Source of the DNA: Casuarius casuarius
Lineage: Eukaryota > Chordata > Aves > Casuariiformes > Casuariidae
DNA length: 64,000 nt
NCBI GenBank assembly: GCA_003342895.1
Contig: PTFA01000273.1
Location: forward strand, 825,284-889,283
Direction: 5' to 3'
The notes below the pieces were generated by a model, which searched no databases, was not told where the DNA came from, and saw only the letters and a list, made by a program, of their open reading frames with translations. Shown here in pieces: positions 8,397 to 22,200 of this stretch (position 1 is its first letter; each line of letters starts with the position of its first letter). Both the position numbers and the translations under genes were made by a program.

Positions 8397-9586
8397 AAAA
8401 ATATTATTATATTCCTTATAATTTGGTACAAAGTTTTCAGTTAAAGCTTTATATACTAAATCATCTATGTCACATGTGAAAAATTAATTCTTAATTTACA
8501 TTAACAGAAGGTTAATTTACACAGTTCTGCTGACAACAAGCAAAGAGTCAGTTAACAAGACGATTTAACATCACAGGACAGGTCAAAAGCTAAGAATTCT
8601 GGGAAGACACGTGATTAAACAACTTAGATTCTACAATGATATCTACTACAATTGCCAAAGAAAAAAGTTCATTATATCCCCGTTATATTATTTAGGGATA
8701 AGGTTTAAACTTTATAAATTTAGAGGCTTTTTTTTTTTTTTTAATCTAAAGAGAGCAAAAGAATAAACTAGGGCAGGAGGAGAGTGAAAGGACTGCTAGG
8801 GAGGTGCAACGGGCAAAGAGAGAGAGAGCAGCAAAAGCTGGATTCTACACCAAAAGCAGGCTTCTGTAGATCCAGACAACGTAGGATTCATAAAGCTTTG
8901 CGTGGGCGCACACTACTGTGGCTAAATGTGTTGGAAAAACGCTCAGCCAGCAAAAAACCTTCATTCCATAGGTTACCCAAGGATTTCGTTTCCTTTTTTT
9001 TTTTTAATTTCCTTTTTTTTTAAGGAATAATTGTGCCTGGGAAAAAGTATTGTGTTTTATGTACTCGTGAGAGGAAAGAAGATGTGTCCAAACTGGCTAA
9101 TCTTTGGTGGAGTCAAATGTGGAAAAGACAGCACAAAACACATTTTAAATTTTAATTAAAGTGTCTAATATGCAGGTTTTGGTTTTGATGAATATAACCA
9201 TTGGTACTCCTTGCAATTTCTGAATGAAGTCCAATGTTGAAATAAATTTGTTAAAAAAAATTAAAAGGAAAGAAGAAAGAAAGAGGAGAAAATGGATCCA
9301 TCAAGTACTGCAAAAAGCAGTAAAGAAAAAAATTATCAAAAAGTACAGTCACAGCAGTGAGCAATGTGGAGTAAACAGAAGCTGCAAAACACACAGAGAG
9401 ACAGACTCTAGAAAAGGCTATGACAACATCACAGACATGGACAACACACTCAGTAACACAGAAAAGAGAGAGGAAGAGAAATTGTTATCTATAAATAAAA
9501 AAAAAATAAAAAGGAAAGAAAGAAAAGAAAGAAAAGGTGAGAGAGAACAACTCTGGGCGTTAGTGGAAACAGTAACAAGACCCTAC
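8361..9586 (-). other. PTPRD intron between Ig2 first-half exon and meA3
   Basis: This 1,226-nt intron has A- and T-rich runs (8729-8742, 8993-9022) and a purine-rich stretch at 9240-9540 on the plus strand. The open frames on the plus strand here are low-complexity Lys/Arg-rich translations with no family resemblance. Confidence 0.85.
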
Positions 9587-9775
9587 CTGATCGTAACTGC
9601 TTGATGCGGCCGTTGTTGTTGCTTGTGTCAACAGGTAAGAAATCTTTGAACCAAGTTATTTCGGGATCAGGATTGCCACTGGCTGCACATAGCATAGTAG
9701 CCGTACGAGTCCGTTCAACCACCTTCAGCTGTGGACCCATATCAATGGTGGGGAAACCCCGGGGAATCTGATCCT
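9587..9775 (-). CDS. PTPRD: PTPRD exon encoding first half of Ig-like domain 2
   Basis: This 189-nt exon encodes 63 residues, from [16 protein letters not shown] to GRIKQLRS. It begins after TTTTGCAG and ends at a GTAGGG donor, phase 1 at both ends. It carries the proximal Ig2 cysteine (Cys30 in MLCAASG) and the Ig tryptophan (Trp42 in ITWFKD). The final LRS lies just before the meA insertion point. The internal methionine at residue 13 is not a translation start; the exon continues an upstream reading frame whose previous exon (end of Ig1) is not in this window. It is the 5'-most coding exon I can support here. Confidence 0.95.
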
Positions 9776-10812
9776 CTGCAAAACAAAGGTATGATTATGC
9801 AGGATTTCGTTTTAGCTGTCTAGCGACTCCTGACATGCCAACCGACAGGCCGCTCGGCGTGGAAGCTTCCCCTGAGAACAGCCAATATGCAAAGAATTAA
9901 CACAAAAGCAGACACTCGGGCAGTACTTTTGGTCACTTGCAGTGGTCAGTATGTTGATACAAAGCAGAAGCTCCATAAAAAGCAGACTTTATAATTACTT
10001 ATACAAACTTTACGATTACTTATAAAATGCATTAAATCAGCTTAGACACTGTATATTCTGCATATTCATCTACGGTATTACCACTACGGTATTTTTTTAA
10101 CAGAGATGTTGCTCCTCTTTTAAGTACCCTTATTACTGCATGTGAAATAGCGTGAAAAATCTGCTTCCTTCTGTGAGACAAGCACAAAAGGAAGTATGAT
10201 CATGCAGTCCGGGATCTGGCCTGGGGCTTAAGCTAGGCCAACTTAATTTTTTTGCTTTTTCACATACTATCTATCTCTTATTGGTCTTAACATTTAATCT
10301 AACCGTGCTTCAGGTGTCAATCTGTAGTATAGGGATAACAGAGCTTTACTACCTCAGAGAAGCACTGTGAGCACGAACACATTACAAGATTGCAAAACAC
10401 TGAGATACCACAGACTTTGTGGCTATGCAAGCGTCAAACTTCAAGCGGGAGGATCTTTATCACCATTTTGAATGAATACAGCTATGTCAACCAAACCACT
10501 CAGTTGTGGTCAAAAACACTTGCTCTAGTGGTGTCAATAGCAAAATATAACCTTGGGAAATACTGAACAACTGCAATTTGCCCTCTTAGAATTATACATC
10601 CTAGCAGGTAACTCCAGAAGCACAGAAAGAGTTGTTTAATGTCAGCTACATTACTTTCTTTGCATGGAAACTGTGTGATCTTTTAAAATAATCTCAGGGA
10701 AGTCTTCAGAGTTTTTTTGAAGAAGGTGTAGCAAGCAAGTGTATCTGACTTGCTTTGCAGTCCCCAGGTGCTGCTGTTTCCCAGATGGCTACCTAAGCAC
10801 TTCCAACAGGCT

Positions 10813-10840
10813 TTAAAAATAAATAAATAAATAAATAAAC
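10813..10840. repeat. AAAT tetranucleotide tract
   Basis: About six AAAT units are present. Nothing beside them shows that they are a retroposon poly-A tail. Confidence 0.93.
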
Positions 10841-13800
10841 AAAAATTGCTCTGCTAAAGTAAGCACAATTCTCCAATAAGTCTGCATAACTCATCAGAGA
10901 CAGTATCTCTACCAATCGGTGGTAAGTGTCAGATGCTTCACTAGCTATAGGCTCTTCCCAAAGAAATGTACGCTTCATATCCATTTATAAACATGAAGTC
11001 TTTACTTTGGGCATAACTGACAAGATTTGACTTGTGACACAGAGCAAGCGTTTAAATGCATTTTCATGACCTTTCTTTTCTTTCTTGGCTCATAAAGAAC
11101 ACTCTCAAGTCCCTTTTGCAGATACACAAGTGCACAACAAAGATAATCTATCTTGCATACTAATGGGATGGAGTAGTAAAGAGCTTTCCTTTCTTATTTT
11201 TAATAAGGGTAATTAAATTCCATCCGTCCCCCTTATGCATAGAACCTCTTTGAATGAACGCTCTTCATTAAATTTTCATGAGAAACATCACAATGTAACA
11301 GATTCAAATACCCAGAACTGTTATACTTTGACAGTTGTGGCTTATTTCCAATCTGGCTTTCAGGTATTTGGCAATAAAACCCAATATTCAACATAAAACG
11401 GACTGGGGAAATAATGGAATTTCTAATTGGAATGCTTATCTCAGTGGATTTAGTTTTTAAGATGTTAATTGCTTTTTTCCTCTCTAAATTTATTAGTGAT
11501 TTGTATAAAACTGTCTTTACAGTTTGATGATACCAAGTTTGACAGATCATCAAACACAATGTGCAACAGAGCTGAGTGTCAAATCAATGAACAACTGCCT
11601 CTCAGCCATTGTAATGGAAAAAATAACTATTACAAATTTGTCATATATTGATAGTTTTACAATTTTACGTAAGGTGAAAAGAAAAATATTTTCCACTGCT
11701 CATTAATATTCTTACTAGGTTCTAAACTGCAGTATATACCACTGTTTCATATTAATATTCAGTTCTAGTGAATTAGCTTCTAATTCATCAACAATTTAAA
11801 TCAGACTTGACCTTCTCAAAGCCATTTGGTACTGTCATTTTGAGAGGCCATGAAAGGGCAGAATACTCTGTCCTTGTGCTTAGTGAGTCATATATGTAAT
11901 GCATATTTTGTTTAGGATGGCAGGTACAAAAGATTAAGAAATACAGCACATCCTTTGAATTTGTTAGGTGTTAGGTGTCTTAGCATGAGGCACTATTAAA
12001 AGCTGCATTCCATTATAGGCATTAAAGATGCCTTTAGTATTGTCCTGGTATCATTTCCAATTGCTGGAAGAGCTCTGTGAGGGATATTTTTCCACTGGCT
12101 GTATGATCTAAATTATAGAGGGAGGCAATTACAAAGACTGCTTACGACATGAACCTTTATAAGAGAATGATATGAAATGGTCTTGCCTTGTTTCCTATTA
12201 CAGTTGTTCTTGGAAAGTATTTCTAAACTTCCTCTTTGTGCATCAGTCTGTTTGACATTGTTCATCTATAAAAAAATCTCTTTGAGACTTTTACCTCCAC
12301 TGATGATTATATCAAAGTGCTTCCCTTCTCAGCAACAAATATGGACAAAGCACATTAACATCTACAGTCATTGTCCAACACATAATTTAACATGTTGTTG
12401 CACCTGTGTTAGAGTTGAGCTTGCCTTCACCAAAATACAAGAATATTTAGAGAAGAGACTCAAACTCAACTTATGTGTAAACAGTAATTTTGAGGGAATG
12501 GCATTTTGAAATATCTGCATCTCAAGTTAAACTGGGATGTACCAAAAAGTAACCATACAAAGAAAGAAGACTTAGTCTAACTTGAGCTTCTGTAAATCGC
12601 TTTTTACTTGAAAATTCTGTTGTGTATGCAGCAATAACTTGCTCAATACGCATTTATTCCTTAAACACACCATATGTTTTGCTGACACGGTAAGAATTAA
12701 AGATTCTCATAAAAGGAAGTCTATCTGGAGCTCTTTTTCTGGTGATAAGTGCAAGCAGGATCCTCTCTGAATAACTGTGTAGTGTCTGAAATACAATTAT
12801 TTTCTTTGCCTTCTCCATCCCCTGAATTTCTACACTGTAGTCACAGGATGACTCCATTCTGCAGGTTTGGAATTCTCAATTTCTTCCTATATTGTCTTAA
12901 AGTAAATTATGCACTAAAAGATCTATATGTCTTTTCTATAGGACTCTTTTTAATGATTCCAATATATAAATGCACCAGCTACAGCTTACTGGCCTTTTCC
13001 AGCAGCATTTGTGTCTTCGGAGGAGAGAAAATGATTCTCATCATCTTGGCCTACAGATCCAAATTGTTCCTTTATCACAGCTCCTCAGAAGAGGCAGTTA
13101 TTATTCAATGAACAGCAAAAGGTAACATCAGAAATATCAGCAGAAATTATTAAAAATGACTGAGTTAATTCTCATGTCCAGCTACCATCTGAAGGACTAG
13201 GTGTCCCTATGGCAGAACTTCACTGTGAAGTTCCTTCACAGACTGTGTGAATGAGGGAAGAAGCAGCTTCCACCTTCATCCTTGAAGATAGTTAATTTCA
13301 AAATTTCAGGTCTTAAAACATACTCAGGTCTTAAAACAAATCCAGCATCTTTAAGCACTTAAAATGCCTTTGGAAAAAAACCTTCCAACCTTCCCAAAGG
13401 CTATGGTTTCTTTGGACACACTAAAAAATATTCTTATGAAAAGACTGAGGAGACAGTAAGTCATAAAACCTGTGGTAGTAAAGGTAGGAGAAAAACAAAT
13501 AAAAGCAAGCTTTGAAACTCCCATCTAAAACAGACAGGACAACAGAGGAAAGGAACACATCCAGTAGAATGGATTTTACTCTTCATCATTAATCTACCCA
13601 GGCGTACAACACAGGGGCAAAGGAAGAGAAACACAACAAACTTTATTCCAGGCTTATGACACAGGACTTTCCTAGCATTTTGACTATTTCTCCTGTAGAA
13701 AGAAATACTTCCAGTATGACTAGTCCTTGCTAGAAACAAGAAGAGCAGCAGCTTTTAAAAACAGATTCAGTCTTAAAGTCTTGAATTCTCTCTACCTACC

Positions 13801-16247
13801 TAGTTGAATCTCCTTGACAATCTGATTTAACAAGTCAGAATGCTATGAATACTTTTCTCACTTAGAATATATTAAGATCACATTAGAAAGTTACGTATTT
13901 TAAGTCCAAAAGTAAAGTACTCAAAGCAAATTGTGTTACCGTGACTGTGAGTTACAGAGTATGAAAGCAAGGTAATGACACCAGGGTCCAAGACTAGATG
14001 GTTGATAAAAATACTGGGTAAAACAGGTATAAGTATATCCCTCCCCATTAACTATTTGCACCAGAGGCACACGTTTCAGAATAGCTGTATTTACCTGCAG
14101 TTTAATCTGTGTAACTTGACTAAGATAGTTGTGATATATATGCGGTATTTAATGGTCCCTTTTAAAAATGTTGTCCTATGTGAACCAATTATTCTCTTTG
14201 TGGAAATGGAGGCTGGTTTTCCATTTCTCTTAAGAGAAGAAAAAGCCTATTTAAAGATTCACTGATGGCTTTGCTATTGGCAAATTTTAGTCATTCTGCA
14301 GCTCATGGAATAAAAAGGCACACAGGGAGTATTCTCAGAATACACTACAGATACTGAAGATAAACCACTGCAATAAAGTTTATTATTTCAAAGAACAGTG
14401 TAAATAAAGCTTTTATTTTCACTATTCCAGATGGCAGCAGCATATAATTTGCACTGTTTTGACATCATGACTATATTATTCAAAATCATTCTTCCTGCTA
14501 TTGAACTGAGCATGGGACTGAAAACAGTAAAATAAAAGGTGGGGGGGGGGAAGAGTAAAATCATCATTTTCGTAGTCTGCACTATCACTGAAGAACTATG
14601 CATATGAACAAATCAAAAAAGTACAAACAAAGCAGCTTCTAATTATAAATAAAAGACTAGCTTGGATTGAAATGATATAAAGCATCAGAAAATCACCAGT
14701 TAATAAACATTATTCCTACTGAAATAATTTAAAAAGTAAAATTTTGCCCAAAAAAGTAGTTATGAACACACTATAAATTCTTTTCAAAGGTTCCTCTGTT
14801 CAAAGCTATTATATACAGATGGATACTTTTACTTAGCTGTGCTTGCTATAAATCACTAACAGAGGGTAATGGCTGTACTGTAGGAATAGATAAAGGTATC
14901 CATTGGGATTTATCTTAAATTTCAGACAATTATATCACACAACTAAAGGAAACTGGACATTGATAAGATGATCTGAGACTTACTAACATTTGCTAAATAT
15001 TCAATACAAGAACAGCTGCCCATACCACCCCACTGAAAAACATACATTTGAAAATATTCTTCATTTTTCGAAGAGGTGGGCAAAGCGCTTTTGATGCAAA
15101 AGAAAACAAATTTGTTTAGTAGCTCTGTATGCAATTATCCTGCAAATTGCGAAGTAATGTTTATATAACAGAACACACGGCCACTTAGACTAAATTATCA
15201 TTTGTATGAATGCTGAAGCAGCAATTTCACATTGCATTAAGTCAGTTAACATTAATTGTTATTAGCATTTAGCCTTAAATAAGTCCTCTGTTTTAACAAA
15301 TGAGTACACCACGTCTTTGGAATTAGTTATCTTTATAAGGACAAAAAAACATAAAAGGAATTTGTACTTTCTTTTGCCAATTCTCAACATGTGCTGGATT
15401 AAAGACTACATACAGCAACCTCTTTTCTAGATGGCCTCTCTCACTCACACCAACAGCTCTCCTTTAACAATGAAATACTGAACAACAAGGATTAATATTT
15501 GGAGAGTCATCATTTATAAATAAATAAAAAAGCAGGCCCCAAAATAAGGTCTTACTCTCACATTTGTGCTCAGGCACTGCCTCGGTTTGCAGCAAAGCCT
15601 ATCACCTGAACATTATATGCTCAAATTTGGGCAGGCTTGAACTTTTGGATATCTGTTCTGCTTACTGGGAACAGGAAGGGGAATAGAAAAGGCTATGTCT
15701 TAAAATATGAAGGGAATTCTTCATCCTTCTTCCTGGCCAGAGTTATGGTAATGAAAAAAAGGCAGAGAATGTCAAGTAGTGTTTTAAGTGCATGGAATCA
15801 CACATTTACAAAAAGATATAGTAAATCTCCAAAGGCGAGAGCATACAGCATGCCACATACTGCCACATGGAAATGTCATAAAAATTCAACTACACGTGTT
15901 TTGCTTTGGGGAATAACAGACAAGAGCATGGCAAAGGAGAGTAATATGAATTTTCATGATTACCATTTCTAATTCGAGGCCTAGTTTCCAGACAGGGTTA
16001 GGATTAGGATTACATTAAATCAGGGTTAAACTGGGGTTTGCCAAGAATAAGGATTAAGAGAGTGCATGATTGCTCTATCTAACCCATATTTTTAACATAC
16101 TAATATCTGCATTTTTATATCCTCCTTATTTTCAATTTAAAAATAAAGGGGAAAAAATTACAACAGTGCCATTATTGTACCCTGTCTTTAAACTTTGATT
16201 TTTCCCGCCACATAGCTTTATGGTGCAGCTAAACAGTGAGATCAGCA

Positions 16248-16295
16248 ATTCATATGTACATAAATTCATATGTACATAGATTCATATGTACATAA
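16248..16295. repeat. 16-bp tandem repeat, three copies
   Basis: Three consecutive copies of ATTCATATGTACATAA, the middle one with a single change (final G). Each copy holds the palindromes CATATG and GTAC. Confidence 0.95.
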
Positions 16296-19200
16296 AGCTC
16301 TCTTCTCATGTTAGTGGTCGGAATATAAAAATTGGTCCAGAATACATGATCATAAGGCAATTTTTTATTTTTGTTTTCTTTCTATTCATTAATACTCTAT
16401 GTTAAAATATTGATATTAAAAACACCTATGACAGCTTTTATTAGTAATTACATCACATTTTTGAGTGCCAATCAACAAATATCACAATAAAGACATACTT
16501 ATTTGAACTGAAAAAAGAGCACAAACATCTTTTTTCTTGCTTCACCAAAGAGGATGATACAAAAAGTGAGTGGTCTGTCTGGCAAAGGAGTTGGCTCCTT
16601 CTTCCTCTTCCCTTCTCTTTTGCACTATATACACTATTTATCCACTCTAAACCTGAAAGAATGGTAATACAACCTAGGACAGTTGAACGGATTTGACTGC
16701 CTTAGAAGATTCTTGAGGTAACAGCTGGTGATTGCAGCCATTTCTGTCACTGATGTTACACGGGTTTCAGATATGATGCATTATTAATTCTGTAATTTTA
16801 CTGAATACTTTTTTAATGTAGCCTAAATGCTTCATAACCCAAACTGACAACTATAAACTATACTGACTGCATTAATGTCACAGCTGCAAAACTTAAGTGG
16901 GTGACAATGGAACTTTAGAGGGGAAACCATCAAATTTGTTTAAATCTTGTTTTCATATTAGAATAGTATTATCTTCCTGTATTTCTAGTTCAGAGGCAAG
17001 CTTGTGTATTTTGGAAAGGGAAAGGAGAGAATTTTCATTTTGGTAAGGGGGTAGAAAGGTGCCCCAGAATACCTACTTTCATTTCTTAGGAGAAAGAAAT
17101 GAAGAACAAGGATGATGAAATTGTATCCCTTAAGCCTTGACCAAAGATGCCTTGGCCATAAAGAGTAAGTTATTCAATATAGGGGCTATGCATTCCAACT
17201 GTTTTTTTATTGTGCCTGGTATAACAATGCACCAATACAGATGGAGAGATTTGGATATTATTGCAGTATTTCAATAAACAGCAAACATAATGATGAAACA
17301 CAAATGAAAAACCAGTATTAATACTAAAGAGGAAAAAGAGAGATGAGATATGTTCTCAGGCCAGACAATGAACACTGGAAAAACTCAGCTGAAGTGGATG
17401 TCCCATGAAACCCAGTATTATTGAGCATTACACTAATGAAATGGGTACAAAATATGCAGTTTTTATAAATGTAGTGCAGCTTTCATTTTCATTGGACTGA
17501 AAAGCATATTTAAAATTTTCCTAATGCTTACCTGACTATAGATAGGTGACTGTGACACAAATATCAATACATACAGTAGCTTCCCATTGTTTGGCTTTTT
17601 TTTTTTTCCTTTCCATCACTATGAATGTCTGTCTATCAACTAAGAAGACGCTTGGATGAAATAAGAAAATATAAGAAAACAATGCAATACCTTACATCAT
17701 GCTTTTCTCATACTTCTGAGCTAAAGACAGAATCCAAAATATTGCCAAATGATAAAATACACACAATCTTTGAATCTCTTGGAATTTTTAACAGAAGCAG
17801 TTGTTGCTGGACAACAGAATTTCCTTTACTACTGGACAGTGAAGCTCTTCCCAGTGGCCTGGCTGTGGAGGGAATGGGTGTGCTCTAGTCCTAACTCTCC
17901 ACCCTTCGGAATATGAGAGAGGATGTCTCATTTCTCTTTCCATCTATGAAAACATTCCCTCTGTCTCACAGATATCAAGAAGATGCTAGGTATCTGTAAC
18001 AGGCAAAGACAGGCCTAAGAGAAAGAAATGAGCAGGCACGGATTGCCTTTGTGCTTGGGCTGAGTTTCAGAAACACCAACTCAAGACACAACGATACCAA
18101 GGAAGTGTCAAGACAAGGAAGTTAGAGGGTATTTTCTTTCGGGGGAAACAAATCAATTTTCTTCTAGACAAGAATGACAGAAGAGCTTTCTGTGTAGAAG
18201 AGGTCAAATATTCCTTAAAGAGCAGAAGTACAACTCCAGCTTTCTCACAATTCTATGTCCAAATCTGATAATTACTACTGTCTGATAAATATCCTTTATT
18301 GAATATGGAGTTATACAGAGATCCAGCAGACACTCACTTAAGGGCTCAAAGAATACCTGTCGCTTAAAACATGTTTTGCGTAATGCCTGTTTTATGTAAC
18401 ACCTGTTCTTAAAGCCTAGGGTAGCCAACATTTTAAAGGTTTTCTTCTCAGAAAAGGCTCACAGATTCATGATGTCACCACCATAATTTTGCATAAATAA
18501 ATGCAACTAACTACATCCTGCTATACATTAGAAACACCGCTTGCCCCCAAAATAAGAATGGCATCATCAGCCTCGGCCTGAGATTTCTACTGAATCTACC
18601 TGCAATTTTGCTGCTGCCAGACTACACTAAATGGGAGTAGACTGGAATTCAACACATTTCACATTTAATAGGAAACAGTTGTTGTAGATGATGTTTGTAT
18701 TCTGTGCTATCGTGCGGAGGAAAACATTCCTTATCCAGTTACACTTACTAGCAGGAGAGAGTATGCATGACAGAAGTTCGTCTGCAAAGGAGGAATGGAG
18801 CACCCAGCATGCTAAAGCTGCGCTCTGCCCGATCCTCTACGAACTAGCACTTGTACTCGTCCACAGCAGTTTTCACACTGGCAACCATATGGCTGCTATA
18901 GAGCTACTGTGAACTGCTAAAAAGGGCAGACTCAGGCAGGTGTCCTGGAAGACTGAAGGAGAGAGATGCACTTCAGGCATGACTCTTGCATACCTATCTA
19001 GCAACAGCAGCTAATATTTTTCATGGAACTGTAAATACGGAATGATGTGGGGATAAATTCACATCCTGCTGAATACAGAATAAAAAAGGATTTACCCAGC
19101 TCTGCTATAATTCTCTTTGCAACTTACTCCACTAATTGTACCACAACATTATATTGCCAATAATCTGAAACAAGGTCTTGACTTTTTCATGTGCCTTAAG

Positions 19201-22200
19201 GCAGAAAATTAACATGCACTGATATGAGAACATGAATCACTGATGATGTCTGCATCATACTGGGATTCCCTATGTACAAAAAAAAAACTTTATGGAAAAC
19301 AGTACATGGAGATCTGGATTTGCAACAGAAATACTTAAACCTAGGGTGAACAGTTGAAATAGGATCTGGAAGACAACAAGGATAAATCATATTTCCTTTG
19401 TTTGAGAGCTTTACTCTTTTCTATTTACTTAACAGTATTTCAGACTGGCTTTCTCTCTGTCAGAGAAGATTGAAAGACAGAAACACCAGCCTAAAGCACA
19501 GAAGGCACAAAGATAAATGCTTTGTATTTTACGGTATTGCAGAGAAAATCATTCCAACATGTTCCATACACTTTACAGTGCATTGTATCACTAGATCTAT
19601 TTGAAATATCAGCTTTCTTTGAACTGAAAGCATTATTTGAAAATTATTATTTTTAAGAGGCATTCAGCATATGATATGAAGAAATGATTTTTTAAATTGT
19701 TCTACATTCTGAGCTCAAGGTTCACACCTATAAGCCCATCGTAATTATTTTAAATAATCATGAAATTCAGTAGTACCTCTCAAAAATGTAATGAAGTCAA
19801 AACCAGTGATGGGCAGCATAAAATGAAATTTATTACAGTCTATAGTCAGAGTGAATATCTCCTAATTATAAATAAAAAATACCTTCAACAATATCTGTGA
19901 GCATTTGCTTACTGAATACTAATTTGATTTTACGTAGAGGATAGGTAGGCTTCTCTACTTCAAACTTTTTTTAATATTCTTTTCCCACTAACTTTCAACT
20001 AGCTGATCAAGGCTGATCATAACAATGTAGAAAGAAGTGAGGTATTCTGTTTTTTTTTTATTATTATTTTTTCATTGGAAAAGGGTCTACGAATGAAAAT
20101 GACCATCTGCTAACACAGGTACAGCAATGTTTTAATTTCAGTTGGATATAGTACCAACATTGACATAATGAACTAGCTGTTCTGTGCATCTGAAAGTCAT
20201 GAGTCTAAACAGGAGTGCTGAGGGAAAGCTCAAGCAATTCAGTGAGATTGCCATAAGGCCAGGAAGTCAACATGTCAGGCAGTGCAACAAATAAAAAAAC
20301 CTGTGCATTTCGGAAGGAATAGAAGAAAAGGTTTCATGTTATGAAAGGTATTTGCAAAGTCATCACAAATTGTGTGAAGTACAGATAATGAAATCAAACA
20401 GCTGTGGAGAGTCACTTCCTAGCTTAAAACAGACACAGTATGACAGACTGAGGTTAGCATAGCATTGCATGTGCCAGGTACCTAAAAAGTCAGTGTAAGC
20501 GCAAAAAAACCCCTCCGTACCAACTCTGTGTACAGACTTACCACATGATAAGCTGTATGTAAAAGGTACAAATGAAGAAGACAAGAAGCCTGAAAACAAA
20601 GACATCAGTGAGGGACGCTATTCCACAGAAACAAGAAAGTGCTTGACTAAAAGAGATGGAGTTGTGTCTGATTTCAACAATGGAACTATTTCTCACTGGT
20701 TTTATTAGTAATAAAAGTCATCATCAGTTTTGTAACTAAATACAAAACTCATTTCTTTTACAGAAAAGAGATCAAACTATTTTTCTGTAGGCTAGAGTGG
20801 TACAAAGGAAGATTATTATATGTATTTCCTTTGAAAGAGTGGGAAGCAGGGCAAATATTAAAGTAACTGAGAAATCATTTCTGCAGCTAAATGAATATAT
20901 AGCAATAAAACCTAAACTATGCAATGGTATTTTAGTATTTTGTATTACCTCAAGATGACTTAAAAAATGAACATGTGCATGCCAAAATGCATGCTAAAAG
21001 CTTCCACTTTTATTTTATTAATGCATTAAAATACCCTTTGGCATAGACTTTACAACTGAATCTGTTCTGAGTATTAACTCAAACAGTAAAAAAGAAATTA
21101 TGAAAAGCAGGTTGTTTAGTTTTGACTTTTCAGTAAATTCCAGTTCCTCGGTCACATGGGGAAACACCTTCCCAATTTATAGCTAGCTTTGTTTTGTACT
21201 CTTGCTCTGTGTACTGTGCTCCTGAAAGCAGTCTGTCTAGACTGTTTACAGTGATGTCTTAAAACTGTTCTGAAGAGGATGCTTCATAACTTTTAATATG
21301 ACATATTACGCTCTCCTATTATTTCAGGATCTGATGAAGGTATATGAACATAAACAGTGTTATCTGCGATGCTCCATCATAGCATCTGATCTTCCTCAAT
21401 TCATCAACAAGCTGCCCTAAAAGAGTAGAGCTTTGAAAATAAATTCTCTTGGTTTTTGGCCTTGAAAATCTCTGTTTATCTACAAAGCAAGATAAAAATT
21501 TTTCTCTATTTATCATGTTTTGTTAACTATTAGCCCCAAATTTTCCAAGATAAATATTAAAGTTATTATATAAATTTTTGGCATTTAGTAGCTGGGTTTG
21601 AACAAGTGTCAAGATCCCACTGAGATCATGGCTGCAGTCAGCACTTGCACTTCTGCTATGTTCTTGCCTGAAAACACTGGAAAATTCTGTCCAAAAATGT
21701 CTGAAGCCCTTAGAAACTATCAGGAAGTACCCAATGAACTCCTACGTCTCTTTTTCTACGTCTGTGATCATTTTCACCAGCTCATATGGCAAGTAAGATA
21801 ATGTGACTTCTTGATACTAACTTTACTTTTCAAAAGTAAAACAAAATAATGCTGTTGCCAAATTATTTCCATATGCAACTGCTGAAGTCTTGAACAACTC
21901 ACACTTGAATGTTTATATCACTTTTAAATGGTTTTCAGTTAAGAAAACCATCTTTCTCACAACCGAATCTCTGAAAATAGTCAAAATTTCAAAATTCACG
22001 AATGCCACAGATAATATTCTTAACTTTGCGCACAAATTTAGGCAATTCTGTCCTTCTACAAAAGAAGATAAAAATTCTTTAGCAATGGAAACTTAATGCA
22101 GGAGATTAGAAACTACCAAGGGTTTGAAAGTCACAAATGTCAGATGCAAACTAGGAGACTATTTTTCCAATGATTCTCAGTCAGGGAAAAGTGGATATCC

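Noticed and set aside
12177..13111. 110- and 120-codon plus-strand open frames
   Set aside because: No recognisable motifs; hydrophobic, Phe/Leu/Ser/Cys-rich content expected from T-rich intron sequence.
15997..16013. Telomere-like GGGTTAGGATTAGGATTA
   Set aside because: Only about three units and most are TTAGGA, not TTAGGG; too short for an interstitial telomere.
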